From: Prevotella sp.
GTDB taxonomy: Bacteria > Bacteroidota > Bacteroidia > Bacteroidales > Bacteroidaceae
DNA: 44,779 bases
Direction: 5' to 3'
NCBI GenBank assembly: GCA_022781445.1
Contig: JALETQ010000044.1
Coordinates: 1 to 44,779 of the forward strand
Below are positions 8,542 to 17,229 of this stretch, piece by piece. Below the pieces are notes generated by a model. The model was not told the DNA's origin. It saw nothing but the letters and a program-made list of their open reading frames with translations, and did not search any database. Position 1 is the first letter of the stretch. Every line of letters starts with the position of its first letter. Position numbers and translations under genes: made by a program.

Positions 8542-8553
8542 AAGCCCCAATCG
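8542..8553. repeat. Solitary end of a 3'-flanking inverted-repeat element
   Basis: AAGCCCCAATCG, the same left-end sequence that opens the elements at 20784 and 33439, occurs here ten bases after the stop of the minus-strand gene 8563-9114. No matching second arm is seen. Confidence 0.4.
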
Positions 8554-8562
8554 TTGCAGTCG

Positions 8563-9114
8563 TCACAAGGTCATACCAATCGAGAAAAAGACGTTATTGA
8601 AATGGGGAATTCCGTCCGTGCGCGAATTCGTGTGCCTGTAACTGATGCCAAGGATGGGCGTAAAACCTTTGCGTATTTTACAAACGACCCCCATTTCGTA
8701 CACCGTGGCTTTCATCTCCGAATCGTAAATATTCGTTCCTATCATGCCTTGCAAGTCCAAGCTCCCGGATAGTTCGGGCAAGGACAACACCTTACACCCT
8801 ACTCCCAATCCGCCGATATTGGATTTGAAATGCGTCCGGTCATCACCTTTCTCATAGATGCCCCGAATAAACTCGGTTCTGATAAAGCCGTACAAACTAT
8901 TGTTGAACTTGTATCCGATGCTGCCCAACCATATATGCTGAAGGGTATTGTGCTGCTTGGTTGTAGCACCTGTCCTCAACTCCGCATAGAAATTATCGAA
9001 GAAGGACTTCTTCTGAGCATCTTGGGCAAACATCATACCGCAAGAGATCGCAAAAACGAACATGACCATCATTCGTTTCACAGACGATTCATAACACTTA
9101 AGACTGCTTTTCAT
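8563..9114 (-). CDS. Exported beta-barrel-like protein of unknown function
   Basis: 183 residues. A hydrophobic segment MMVMFVFAISCGMMFAQ at about 15-31 looks like a signal peptide; an internal start at MMVMF is possible and would give a more standard signal. The mature part alternates polar and hydrophobic residues (YAELRTGATT, IWLGSIGYKF, LYGFIRTEF, VCKIRKGFTPILGISYRH) and ends in FFSIGMTL, as small outer-membrane barrels do. I do not recognise a named family. It has its own promoter at 9192-9223 and is divergent from porT. Confidence 0.75.
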   Translation of the reverse strand: MKSSLKCYESSVKRMMVMFVFAISCGMMFAQDAQKKSFFDNFYAELRTGATTKQHNTLQHIWLGSIGYKFNNSLYGFIRTEFIRGIYEKGDDRTHFKSNIGGLGVGCKVLSLPELSGSLDLQGMIGTNIYDSEMKATVYEMGVVCKIRKGFTPILGISYRHTNSRTDGIPHFNNVFFSIGMTL

Positions 9115-9191
9115 AATGACAAATAATTAAATGGATAAAAAAAGATGGTTGTATTTTACACCCGATTGCCGGACATTTGGCGAATCATGAC

Positions 9192-9223
9192 GCAAATATA
9201 CACAAAAAAGGAAAAACAGACAA
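9192..9223 (-). promoter_or_regulatory. Promoter of the exported barrel-like gene
   Basis: On the minus strand TTG (9223-9221), 20 bases, then TATATTTGC (9200-9192). Close match to the Bacteroidetes promoter; leader about 80 nt. Confidence 0.7.
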
Positions 9224-9395
9224 AACAAAAAGAGGAGGATTATTTTGAAAAACAGAAATTACGGCAGAGGCTTCCATACAATAATGCACCCGAGGGTACG
9301 TTATGTCTTTGAGTGCTTTCCCTTCGTTGACAAAGGTCGGAGGGAACATGACGACAACCGTTGCAGCCTATGCGCTCACCAACACCCAAACACGG

Positions 9396-10148
9396 ATGAA
9401 CAACATGACAAGACATTTTATATCCCTATTGCTGACATTCTGCTTTCTGTCGGCATCGGCCCAAGAACGAAAAGTAGAGAATCGTCCCTATACCGACCTG
9501 CGTCCCTTCCATTTCGGTGTGTTGGTGGGCAGTCATCTGCAAGACATCGAGTTCAGAAACGTCGGTCCGCAGATGATCGAACTCGAGGGAGGCGGCACCA
9601 CCGAGAAGTTGGTGCTAGCCGACCAAGACCGATGGGATGCAGGTTTCACGGTGGGCGTGCTGGGCGAATTCAGGCTGAGCAGGCATTTTCAATTCCGCGT
9701 GGCACCCACCATGTACTTCGGGACACGCCACATCACCTTCCGCAACATGACCGATCTTGACATCAACGGGGTACCGACACTGCAACGGCAGGACATCAAG
9801 ACGGCATACATCGCCTCATCGTTCGACATGATTTTTGCGGCACCACGCTTCAACAACCACCGCCCGTACCTGATGGCGGGGGTCAGTCCGATGATCAACC
9901 TCACGGGCAAGAGCGAAGATTACCTGCGGTTGAAACGCTCGGATGTGTTTCTCGAAGTGGGTTTGGGATGCGACTTCTACCTGCCTTTCTTCAAGCTGCG
10001 TCCCGAATTGAAGTTCATGTATGGCATCACCAACAGCCTCGACACCAACCACTACAAGGAAATCAAAGACCGCAACATGCTGATGTATACCAACTCGGTC
10101 AACTCGGCACACAGCAAGATGATTGCCCTCACTTTCTATTTCGAATAA
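9396..10148 (+). CDS. porT: PorT-family outer-membrane protein (T9SS)
   Basis: About 250 residues with signal peptide (MTRHFISLLLTFCFLSASAQ after a possible MNN). The mature protein is a beta-barrel with PorT-like features: the opening RPYTDLRPFHFGVLVGSH, repeated strands (GVLGEFRLSRHFQFRVAPTMYFG, YLMAGVSPMINL) and the end MIALTFYFE. In Porphyromonas and Flavobacterium PorT/SprT is needed for type IX secretion, which fits the T9SS cargo proteins at 30362-33433, 40775-41245 and 43592-44779. Start 9396 or 9405 are both possible; an earlier in-frame ATG at 9303 would put 31 hydrophilic residues before the signal peptide and is unlikely. Confidence 0.85.
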   Translation: MNNMTRHFISLLLTFCFLSASAQERKVENRPYTDLRPFHFGVLVGSHLQDIEFRNVGPQMIELEGGGTTEKLVLADQDRWDAGFTVGVLGEFRLSRHFQFRVAPTMYFGTRHITFRNMTDLDINGVPTLQRQDIKTAYIASSFDMIFAAPRFNNHRPYLMAGVSPMINLTGKSEDYLRLKRSDVFLEVGLGCDFYLPFFKLRPELKFMYGITNSLDTNHYKEIKDRNMLMYTNSVNSAHSKMIALTFYFE

Positions 10149-10280
10149 TCTTCCCCAAAGAAACCGGCACCCGACAACGCGATTGAGTGCCGGAACGTGA
10201 AAGACATCGCCTCCCCGGCCTGACCCGAACGGACGAAACAAATAATCGAGTGCGGACAGGCAGATTCTCTACGGTGGAGG

Positions 10281-11120
10281 CTATTTTTTCTTAAAGTCGA
10301 GCAACAACCGGCCGATTTTCAATCCCTGCTTGCCGTTTTGGTCCACAAAGACCTGCTTACCATCGATATTTGGGACAACACCGAGCGTCTTCATCATGGT
10401 ATGTGAATGGCCGCCAAGCACCAAGTCGATGTTTCTCGACTGACGGATAAGGATGGTATCGTTGATATCGGGGCTGTCCCAGCCAAGATGCGACAGGCAA
10501 ACCACGATGTCGCAACGCTTCCTGACCTTCAGGAAAGCCGCCACCCGGTTGGCGGTCTCGATGGGATCGAGGAACTTCAGCCCCCGGCTTTTATCGACAT
10601 CAATGAGTCCTTTGGGATCGGGTGACAATCCGAAAACGCCGACTTTCAAACCGTTGCGCCTGATGATGAGCCACGGCTTGACCAAGCCTTTGAGCGGCGT
10701 ATCGGTAAAATCGTAGTTGGAACAGACAACAGGAAAAGTGGCATTCTTGAACAGTCGAGCCATATTCTCGATACCGAAATCGAACTCGTGATTGCCGATG
10801 GTGACGGCATCGTAACGCATACGGTTCATCAACTCGACCTCCACATCGCCCCGGTAGAGTGTGTAATAGGGCGATCCTTGCGAGAAGTCTCCGCTGTCGA
10901 AAAGCAGAAGGTCGGGATGAGTGCGGCGTTCTTCTGCCAAAACGTTGAGACGACGCACAAAGCCGCCTTTGCCGGCGATGTTCTTGTCGGCCAACCGCGG
11001 GTTCAACGGTTCGATACAGCTGTGGGTATCGTTGGTGTGGAGGATGAGCAACTGCTTCCGTTGTGCCTCGGCAGTCACTGCCAGCACACCTATCAGGATG
11101 GTAATCAAGAGTTTTTTCAT
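10281..11120 (-). CDS. Exported metallophosphatase, 5'-nucleotidase N-domain protein
   Basis: 279 residues with signal peptide (MKKLLITILIGVLAVTAEAQ). Complete calcineurin-like metal site: LHTNDTHSC, FDSGDFSQGS, GNHEFDFG, LSHLGWDS and GGHSHT. This is the catalytic half of UshA-type 5'-nucleotidases, which hydrolyse nucleotides in the periplasm, but the protein stops where the C-terminal substrate-binding domain should begin. That domain is a separate gene 13 bp upstream (11134-11916). The two halves probably work together. The convergent gap to porT (10149-10280) holds a possible 7-bp hairpin, CCGGCAC...GTGCCGG, and no 22-bp repeat. Confidence 0.9.
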   Translation of the reverse strand: MKKLLITILIGVLAVTAEAQRKQLLILHTNDTHSCIEPLNPRLADKNIAGKGGFVRRLNVLAEERRTHPDLLLFDSGDFSQGSPYYTLYRGDVEVELMNRMRYDAVTIGNHEFDFGIENMARLFKNATFPVVCSNYDFTDTPLKGLVKPWLIIRRNGLKVGVFGLSPDPKGLIDVDKSRGLKFLDPIETANRVAAFLKVRKRCDIVVCLSHLGWDSPDINDTILIRQSRNIDLVLGGHSHTMMKTLGVVPNIDGKQVFVDQNGKQGLKIGRLLLDFKKK

Positions 11121-11133
11121 GTGAAGGGAATGG

Positions 11134-11916
11134 TTAGGGTTTTACAATCAGAATACGTCCTTCGATGCTTCGGTCAACGACGACGCCCTCGCGGTGCATC
11201 GTCCGGAGATAGTCGGCGATGACATGTCTCACGTTGTTGCCCTCTCCCGGCGGTTCGTTCTTGTCGAACGACTGTTGGAAAGCGACCATGCGGTCATTGC
11301 CTTTGGAAACATAGTCGATGGTGGCAATGCGGTATGTGTCGTCATCGGCGATGGGTAAACCGTTGAGACGCGCATCGACAAGTTTGCCGTCGGCAGTGAT
11401 TTTCAGCATCACACCCCGGCTCACGCCTTCGCCGCCCTGCAGGGCTATCTGACCGAAGAGTTCCTTCACGAGGCTGCCTTTGAGCGAAACGAAGCAAATA
11501 CGGTTGTCAAAGGGTGCCACTTCGAGAACATCGCCCACGGTGACAACACCTTTGGGGAGAGCCGCACGCATGCCTCCGATGTTGTAAACGGCGAAGTCGG
11601 GCTGCTCATCATAGGACTTTCCGGACCACATCAATATATCGGCAAGGAGGTTGGACAACGGACTTTCCGGACGGAAGGCTTCGAGGTCGCGTGCCAAAAC
11701 GCCCACCTGCGGACTCATAGTGCTGTCGATGCGCTGTTTATAGGGTTGCAGAAATGCGGTGATTTCGGCAGAAACAGGTTGGTCGTAGCGTTGGTCCACG
11801 GTGATTTGCGACCTTTCGACATGACTCATCCGGTAGGATGTCGAACACGAAAGAGCAGTGCAGACGATGGCGACGGCACTGACGTATCGAAGTGAATGGA
11901 TTGTGGTTTTCTTCAT
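11134..11916 (-). CDS. Lipoprotein, 5'-nucleotidase C-terminal domain
   Basis: 260 residues. The signal ends in a lipobox, CTALSC, so it is likely lipid-anchored. The remainder is the 5_nucleotid_C fold: SPLSNLLADILMW near residue 85, FAVYNIGGMRAALPKGVVTVGDVLEVAPFDN (the substrate-binding Asn-Gly and Pro-Phe-Asn signatures) and DDTYRIATIDYVSKGNDRM. It lacks the metal-binding half, which is the next gene downstream. The order is reversed relative to the usual single protein: C-domain gene first. The 143-bp space to the upstream LtaS-like gene shows no clear promoter. Confidence 0.9.
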   Translation of the reverse strand: MKKTTIHSLRYVSAVAIVCTALSCSTSYRMSHVERSQITVDQRYDQPVSAEITAFLQPYKQRIDSTMSPQVGVLARDLEAFRPESPLSNLLADILMWSGKSYDEQPDFAVYNIGGMRAALPKGVVTVGDVLEVAPFDNRICFVSLKGSLVKELFGQIALQGGEGVSRGVMLKITADGKLVDARLNGLPIADDDTYRIATIDYVSKGNDRMVAFQQSFDKNEPPGEGNNVRHVIADYLRTMHREGVVVDRSIEGRILIVKP

Positions 11917-12059
11917 AGTTGAATGATTTTTTATCCTTGGTGTATGGTTTTGAGCGTTGAATGGGTTCGGAAGGCGGAGCGATGTGACACCATCGAAGGG
12001 ACTGCCGGCATACCATATTTAATATAATGACACACGATGGCAGAACGGCGGCGGTCATT

Positions 12060-14033
12060 TCAGGGCATAAGACGATCGTTGACCATGCGGAACATATACT
12101 GCCAGATGATGGCTTTGAGCTCTTTTTCCATGCCGGCCTGCTCCTGTCGCTTTCCCACGAGGTTGGTTTTCATCTCACGGTCACCGATGGCATAGACACC
12201 GCGCGTCTTGTTTCCGTCAAACTGCAACACCAATCCATGCTTCACATACTGATACATTCCGTTGATGTAATTCACGGCGTAGGCATCGTCGGGCTTGACT
12301 TCGAGAAGATTTTTTCCAAAAGTGAGAAACGGATAGGGATAGTTCACCAATCCGAGCATGGTCGGCACAATGTCGATTTGCTGGGCGATAGTGTTGCTGA
12401 TGCCGGGCTTTATCTCTCCGCTCGGGTCGTAAATGATGAGAGGAACGTTGAATTGACCGATATCGCTCTTGTAACCTGCATGATTGCTCATGTTGGTATG
12501 GTCGGCGGTAAGGACGAAAACGGTGTTCCTGAACCAAGGTTTCGTCCGGGCTTTGGCAAAGAACTTCGAAAGTGCCATATCCGTATAGCGGATGCACTTG
12601 TGAATTTCGAGTTCCTCCTCGGGGTAAGTTTTCTTGTACCGGTCGGGAATATGGAAGGGGTGATGCGACGAAACCGTGAAAACCGAGGTCATGAACGGCT
12701 GCGGCATCTCATCGATTTTTGCACACATGTATTGCAGGAACGGCTCATCCCAGATGCCCCAGTTACCGTCGAAATCGGCATCACCGCCAAAGCGTTTGTC
12801 GGCAGCATAGTCCTGACGGCCGTAGTAATGCTTGAAACCTATCTTGTTGGCGAACGCCAAAAATCCCATGCTGCCTCGGTTGGCTCCATGAAAAAAGGCG
12901 GTATGCCATCCCGTTTTACCCAGCAATCCGGGCAAACCCGTATAGAGATTCATGGATGCCGGGGTCAGCACGAACGGTTCGATGAACATCGGTATGCCGC
13001 AAAGAACCGAAGGCATGCCGTCAATGGATTTCTTGCCGTTGCTGAACGAGTAACGGAAAGTAAGACTGTTTGCCACCAAGCGATCCACAAACGGGGTGTA
13101 ACTCTTGTAAACGCCATCGGTTTTATCGCGGTTGAGTGCGCCGATATATTCTTTACCGAAGCTCTCAACGATGATCACCACCACATTTTTTTTCTTCAAC
13201 TCTCCCACCTTTTGCGGTCGAAAAACCGGTGAAAAGACACGAGCTGCCGAAGTTTCATCGCCAAAGAAGTCGGGAACACGAAAAACACTCTTACCGAAAG
13301 TACGGATGAGCGCAAATGGCGTATTGAGCACCAAAGCTGCCTCTATCGGACGGGTGACATATTGATTGGCATTATTGACGGTGATGGGACGGATACCCGA
13401 ACCAAGTCCTCCTCTACAAGCACCTATTGAAACAGGAACAGCGAGAAGCAAACACAGCATGTAAACAAGGAAATAGCGTATCTTGAGATTCTTCGTACGA
13501 ATATCATCTCGCGACAATCGAGGTTTCACATAGAGCAGACACAAGGCCTTAATGAGTACGACGGCAATCAAAACAAGATACCAGTGGCGAACAAATTCGG
13601 TAAAGAAGATGCCCGACAAGTTGTTCTCATTACCAAATTCGGAAAACACAGTAGTGGTCGTTCGACGCAATGTATAAGGGAAATAGACCGCATCTGCCAT
13701 ATTGATGACCACCGCCAGTCCATTGACAACCACATAAAGCCACTTGCAAAAACGATGATAGAGGGGAGTCTCTTTTGCCCAATAAGGCAACAACATCAAC
13801 AATATATAAAGCGAATGGGTGTAAAAGACGGCTGATCGGTCGAAAATAAAACCTCCTTTAATCAGATCGGACATTGCCGAAAACGACAAGCCCTCGACAA
13901 AATATGCATGGTTTTCCAACAGATATACCAAACGGCAAATCATGTAAACGACAAAAGACATGAGTATATTGAACACCAATGCTGTTACCGAAGCTCCCAT
14001 ACCATGAAGCCATTTTATAATCATCTTATTCAT
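12060..14033 (-). CDS. LtaS-like membrane sulfatase-fold phosphotransferase
   Basis: 657 residues. Five predicted membrane helices in the first ~200 residues, then an extracytoplasmic alkaline phosphatase/sulfatase-fold domain: metal-binding IIVESFGKEY (E290), a probable nucleophile in SNGKKSIDGMPS (S336, where LtaS has threonine), WDEPFLQYM and VLTADHTNMSNH. The architecture is that of lipoteichoic acid synthase and phosphoglycerol or phosphoethanolamine transferases. Gram-negative members modify envelope glycans or lipids; the substrate cannot be told here. It is the last gene of an envelope cluster with an MsbA-like exporter and a GT10 glycosyltransferase. Confidence 0.9.
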   Translation of the reverse strand: MNKMIIKWLHGMGASVTALVFNILMSFVVYMICRLVYLLENHAYFVEGLSFSAMSDLIKGGFIFDRSAVFYTHSLYILLMLLPYWAKETPLYHRFCKWLYVVVNGLAVVINMADAVYFPYTLRRTTTTVFSEFGNENNLSGIFFTEFVRHWYLVLIAVVLIKALCLLYVKPRLSRDDIRTKNLKIRYFLVYMLCLLLAVPVSIGACRGGLGSGIRPITVNNANQYVTRPIEAALVLNTPFALIRTFGKSVFRVPDFFGDETSAARVFSPVFRPQKVGELKKKNVVVIIVESFGKEYIGALNRDKTDGVYKSYTPFVDRLVANSLTFRYSFSNGKKSIDGMPSVLCGIPMFIEPFVLTPASMNLYTGLPGLLGKTGWHTAFFHGANRGSMGFLAFANKIGFKHYYGRQDYAADKRFGGDADFDGNWGIWDEPFLQYMCAKIDEMPQPFMTSVFTVSSHHPFHIPDRYKKTYPEEELEIHKCIRYTDMALSKFFAKARTKPWFRNTVFVLTADHTNMSNHAGYKSDIGQFNVPLIIYDPSGEIKPGISNTIAQQIDIVPTMLGLVNYPYPFLTFGKNLLEVKPDDAYAVNYINGMYQYVKHGLVLQFDGNKTRGVYAIGDREMKTNLVGKRQEQAGMEKELKAIIWQYMFRMVNDRLMP

Positions 14034-14088
14034 TTTCTGATTTGAATACTTGTTGATTGCCTGTTTTCTTCAAACTTCGTTCCTACAT

Positions 14089-15117
14089 TTACAGCTTCAA
14101 CTTCTTACGCATCATCCGCATTTTGGCTTTATAATAATGCCGACCGATGGCGTAATTGAACATATTGTGCCGTTCCAAGCCCGACCGACAAGGCCGCAAC
14201 GTGACATCTTTGCGCACGGCATGGGGGTCGAGGGTATCGCAAAGGGCGGCAATTTGTCCGAAGAGGTTGTACTTGCCCATCACGAGTTGCTTGCATTGCT
14301 CAAGCGGATAGGCTGCTTCTTCAGCGGCATGGGCGGCAATGGTACGCTCAATGATTTCGATGGCGAGTTGCGGACGCTTGATGTCGATGGTCTGATAGGC
14401 CGTTTCGGGAAAGTAATCGTCTATGTTCCTGCAACCGTAATATATCGGAAAGGTTTCTGCCAGATAGCAGTCTGCCAGTTTCTCGGTCCAGTAATAGGGT
14501 TCCGAACAGTTTTCGATGGCGATATGATAGCGGTAAGGTGCCAGCACTTCCCACTTGTCGTCGAAGTCCCGAAAGCCTCGTCCGAATACATCGAGGCGAT
14601 CCTTGAAGTGTTCTTTGAGAGCAGCCACGAAGCCGATGCGGTCAATATGCCCCTGCGTGAATGCCTTATTGCTCGTGATGACGGAAATGAGTTTGGTCTT
14701 CTCGGGTGTCGGGGCATTTGCCAAGGTATCGTAATCAAGGTCGTAGACATAGCCTCCGGGGGTGTCGCGGTAGCCCACATACCACGGCAGCACGGCAGGT
14801 CCGTAATGTACATTGGGATGGGCGGTAGGCTCTTGGCAGGTGTAAACCAATCCGAACTGACGCAGATAACCCGCCGGATAGACAAGTACCGATCGCGGTT
14901 CGGTGGATAGGAAAATGGTGTTTTGAGGTGCCACCCTGACGGTCTGAGCCTCTCTCAATCCCTTGCCCTGCACGACCCAGAAGTCGTATTCGTCCCTGTC
15001 GTCGTCAAGATGGAAGCGGTATTTCCCATCGGGCGACACCAGTTGTCCGCCGGGTGTCTGCCGGTGGTAAATCTTTCCGAGTGAGGAACGATAGGGAGTG
15101 AGTTTGATTTCAAACAT
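14089..15117 (-). CDS. GT10-family glycosyltransferase (fucosyltransferase-like)
   Basis: 342 residues from MFEIKLTPYRSS. The C-terminal half carries the alpha-1,3-fucosyltransferase family 10 signature: RYHIAIENCSEPYYWTEKLA, then DCYLAETFPIYYGCRNIDDY, the donor GDP-sugar binding region. It probably transfers fucose or a related sugar from a GDP donor to a surface glycan. The start at 15117 is taken because the upstream in-frame 20 residues are charged and unlike the family. It lies between the MsbA-like exporter (146 bp upstream) and the LtaS-like gene (55 bp downstream), on the same strand. Confidence 0.85.
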   Translation of the reverse strand: MFEIKLTPYRSSLGKIYHRQTPGGQLVSPDGKYRFHLDDDRDEYDFWVVQGKGLREAQTVRVAPQNTIFLSTEPRSVLVYPAGYLRQFGLVYTCQEPTAHPNVHYGPAVLPWYVGYRDTPGGYVYDLDYDTLANAPTPEKTKLISVITSNKAFTQGHIDRIGFVAALKEHFKDRLDVFGRGFRDFDDKWEVLAPYRYHIAIENCSEPYYWTEKLADCYLAETFPIYYGCRNIDDYFPETAYQTIDIKRPQLAIEIIERTIAAHAAEEAAYPLEQCKQLVMGKYNLFGQIAALCDTLDPHAVRKDVTLRPCRSGLERHNMFNYAIGRHYYKAKMRMMRKKLKL

Positions 15118-15146
15118 ATCTGTTGTTTTTCGGTTTCGTCTCTTGA

Positions 15147-15170
15147 TTCCAAACCGGTCATCAGACCGAA
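15147..15170. repeat. Copy of the CCAAACCGGTCATCAGACCG 3'-flanking repeat
   Basis: TCCAAACCGGTCATCAGACC here matches the ends of the elements at 20784 and 29685; CGGTCATCAGACCG can form a small hairpin. It lies between the end of the MsbA-like gene and the GT10 gene. Confidence 0.5.
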
Positions 15171-15263
15171 GAGCCAATCATTTCATTCCATAGATGATGC
15201 CGCCCTGTCGCTTCCTTCATCCAACCGGGGAGGCACCGGGACGGCAACATCCGCGACGGCGTT

Positions 15264-17096
15264 TCATCCTTGCTGCATGTCGTGCAACTTGCGATAATAA
15301 CCGTCGAGAGCCATGAGTTGGTCGTGTGTACCCCGCTCGACGATACGTCCTTCGTGGAGGACACATATCTCATCGGCATTGCGGATGGTCGACAGACGGT
15401 GCGCAATGGCAATGGTCGTTCGCGTTTTCATGAGCCTTTCGAGCGCATCCTGCACCAATCGTTCGCTCTCGGTGTCGAGTGCCGAGGTGGCTTCGTCGAG
15501 AATGAGGATGGGCGGGTTCTTCAAAATGGCACGGGCGATGCTCAGCCGTTGCCGTTGTCCGCCCGAAAGACGTCCGCCACGGTCACCGATAACAGTGTCG
15601 TAACCATGCTCCGATGCCATGATGAACTCATGGGCGTTGGCAATGCGGGCTGCTTCTTCGATTTGTTCCTGCGTGGCCGACTCCACTCCGAAAGCAATGT
15701 TGTTGCGGATGGTGTCGTTGAACAGGATGGGGTCTTGGTTCACATTGCCCATCATCGAGCGCAGGTCGTGAAGTCTCATCCGCCGTATGTCGATGCCATC
15801 GATGCACACGCTCCCTTCCACCGTGTCGTAAAAACGTGGCAACAGGTCGACGAGCGTCGACTTTCCGCTGCCACTCTGTCCCACCAGTGCGATGGTCTTG
15901 CCTTTCTCGATGGTGAGATCAATGTGTCGCAACACCCATGTATCGCTGTATTTGAACGACACATCGCGCAACTCTATGCACTCCTTGAAGCCGCCTTCAT
16001 GGGACACGGCATCGGCAGGGTCGGCGATTTCGACTTCGGCTTGCAATATTTTGTCGATGCGTTCCATCGACGCCAATCCTTTCGGAATGTTATATCCGGC
16101 TTTTGAGAACTCCTTCAACGGGTTGATGATCGAATAGAGTATCACGAGATAATAGATGAAAGTGGTACCCCCCAATGCCTGATTGTTGAGCACGAGGATG
16201 CCGCCGAACCACAACACGATGACAATCATCACCGTACCGAGGAACTCCGACATCGGATGCGCCAGCTGTTGGCGGATATTGACACGCATCACGTCGTCGC
16301 GATAGGCACTGTTCACGCGGTCGAAGCGGGTGTTCATCTTCTCTTCGGCACAGAAAGCCTTGATGATGCGCAAACCGCCGAGCGTCTCTTCCACCTGACT
16401 CATGGTGTCGCTCCACAACGTCTGGGCCTTGAGCGACTTTTGCTTGAGCCGCCTGCCCACGTTACCCATCACCCATCCCATCAGCGGAACTACCGCCAAG
16501 GTAAACAGTGTCAGCTCCCACGAGATGACAAGAAGGGTCGAAAAGTAGGCCACGATAAGCACGGGGTTCTTGAAAAGCATGTCGAGCGAGGACATGATGG
16601 AACTCTCCACCTCACCTACGTCACCGCTGATGCGGGCAAGCAGGTCGCCTTTGCGCTCCTCCGAGAAATAGCCGAGCGACAAGGCATTGATCTTGCGGTA
16701 TATCTGATTGCGTATGTCGCGAACGACACCGGTGCGGATGGGCACCACCGAAGCCGACGAAAGGAAATATGCACCTGTCTTCAGGGCCGTGAGAACCGCC
16801 AGAACGATACCGATGAGCAGCAAAGTCGTCGTGGCACTCGTGTCGGCAATGAGGCGATTGACGTAAAAATTCATGTTGTTCATCACCACCTCATCGGCCT
16901 TTGCCCAGTTCCACTCCATGATCTGCGTGGCACGCTCGGTCTCTCCTGTCTGAAAAAGAATGTTGAGCATGGGAATGAGCGTGGCAAACGAAAAGATGTT
17001 GAGTACCGCCGATAGGATGTTGAATACGACCGACAGCACCAGATATTTCTTGTAAGGAGGCACAAACCGCCTCATTATCTGTAAGAATTCTTTCAT
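15264..17096 (-). CDS. MsbA-like ABC exporter (fused permease-ATPase)
   Basis: 610 residues from MKEFLQIMRRFVPPYK. Six membrane helices in 1-340 (type I exporter fold), then the ATPase: Walker A GQSGSGKST (406-414), a Q-loop in VNQDPILF, signature LSGGQRQRLS (510-519), Walker B ILILDEATSALD and H-loop AHRLST. Such half-transporters flip lipid A-core or other lipids across the inner membrane; the neighbouring GT10 and LtaS-like genes support an envelope role. A 12-residue upstream extension is possible but the internal methionine gives the usual start and a promoter lies just before it. Probably the first gene of the cluster. Confidence 0.92.
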   Translation of the reverse strand: MKEFLQIMRRFVPPYKKYLVLSVVFNILSAVLNIFSFATLIPMLNILFQTGETERATQIMEWNWAKADEVVMNNMNFYVNRLIADTSATTTLLLIGIVLAVLTALKTGAYFLSSASVVPIRTGVVRDIRNQIYRKINALSLGYFSEERKGDLLARISGDVGEVESSIMSSLDMLFKNPVLIVAYFSTLLVISWELTLFTLAVVPLMGWVMGNVGRRLKQKSLKAQTLWSDTMSQVEETLGGLRIIKAFCAEEKMNTRFDRVNSAYRDDVMRVNIRQQLAHPMSEFLGTVMIVIVLWFGGILVLNNQALGGTTFIYYLVILYSIINPLKEFSKAGYNIPKGLASMERIDKILQAEVEIADPADAVSHEGGFKECIELRDVSFKYSDTWVLRHIDLTIEKGKTIALVGQSGSGKSTLVDLLPRFYDTVEGSVCIDGIDIRRMRLHDLRSMMGNVNQDPILFNDTIRNNIAFGVESATQEQIEEAARIANAHEFIMASEHGYDTVIGDRGGRLSGGQRQRLSIARAILKNPPILILDEATSALDTESERLVQDALERLMKTRTTIAIAHRLSTIRNADEICVLHEGRIVERGTHDQLMALDGYYRKLHDMQQG

Positions 17097-17104
17097 AATT
17101 GTCG

Positions 17105-17136
17105 GCAAAGGTAGCACAAACGACGCAATCACACAA
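17105..17136 (-). promoter_or_regulatory. Promoter of the MsbA-like exporter gene
   Basis: On the minus strand TTG (17136-17134), 20 bases, then TACCTTTGC (17113-17105). The predicted transcript would begin almost at the ATG at 17096, so the leader is very short. Confidence 0.6.
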
Positions 17137-17229
17137 AAGAAACTCCGACAAATTGAGCCTTCCCTTCCTCCTCTCCGATGCCGAAAAAGCTCATCAACCC
17201 TGACTACCCGTCACACCGCTGACAATGTA

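Noticed and set aside
10149..10280. 22-bp array in the fifth convergent gap
   Set aside because: Two GAGTGC motifs are 63 bp apart and no 22-bp register is visible.
12027..13232. Plus-strand open frame of about 400 codons
   Set aside because: Antisense to the LtaS-like gene, which has membrane helices and the catalytic motifs.
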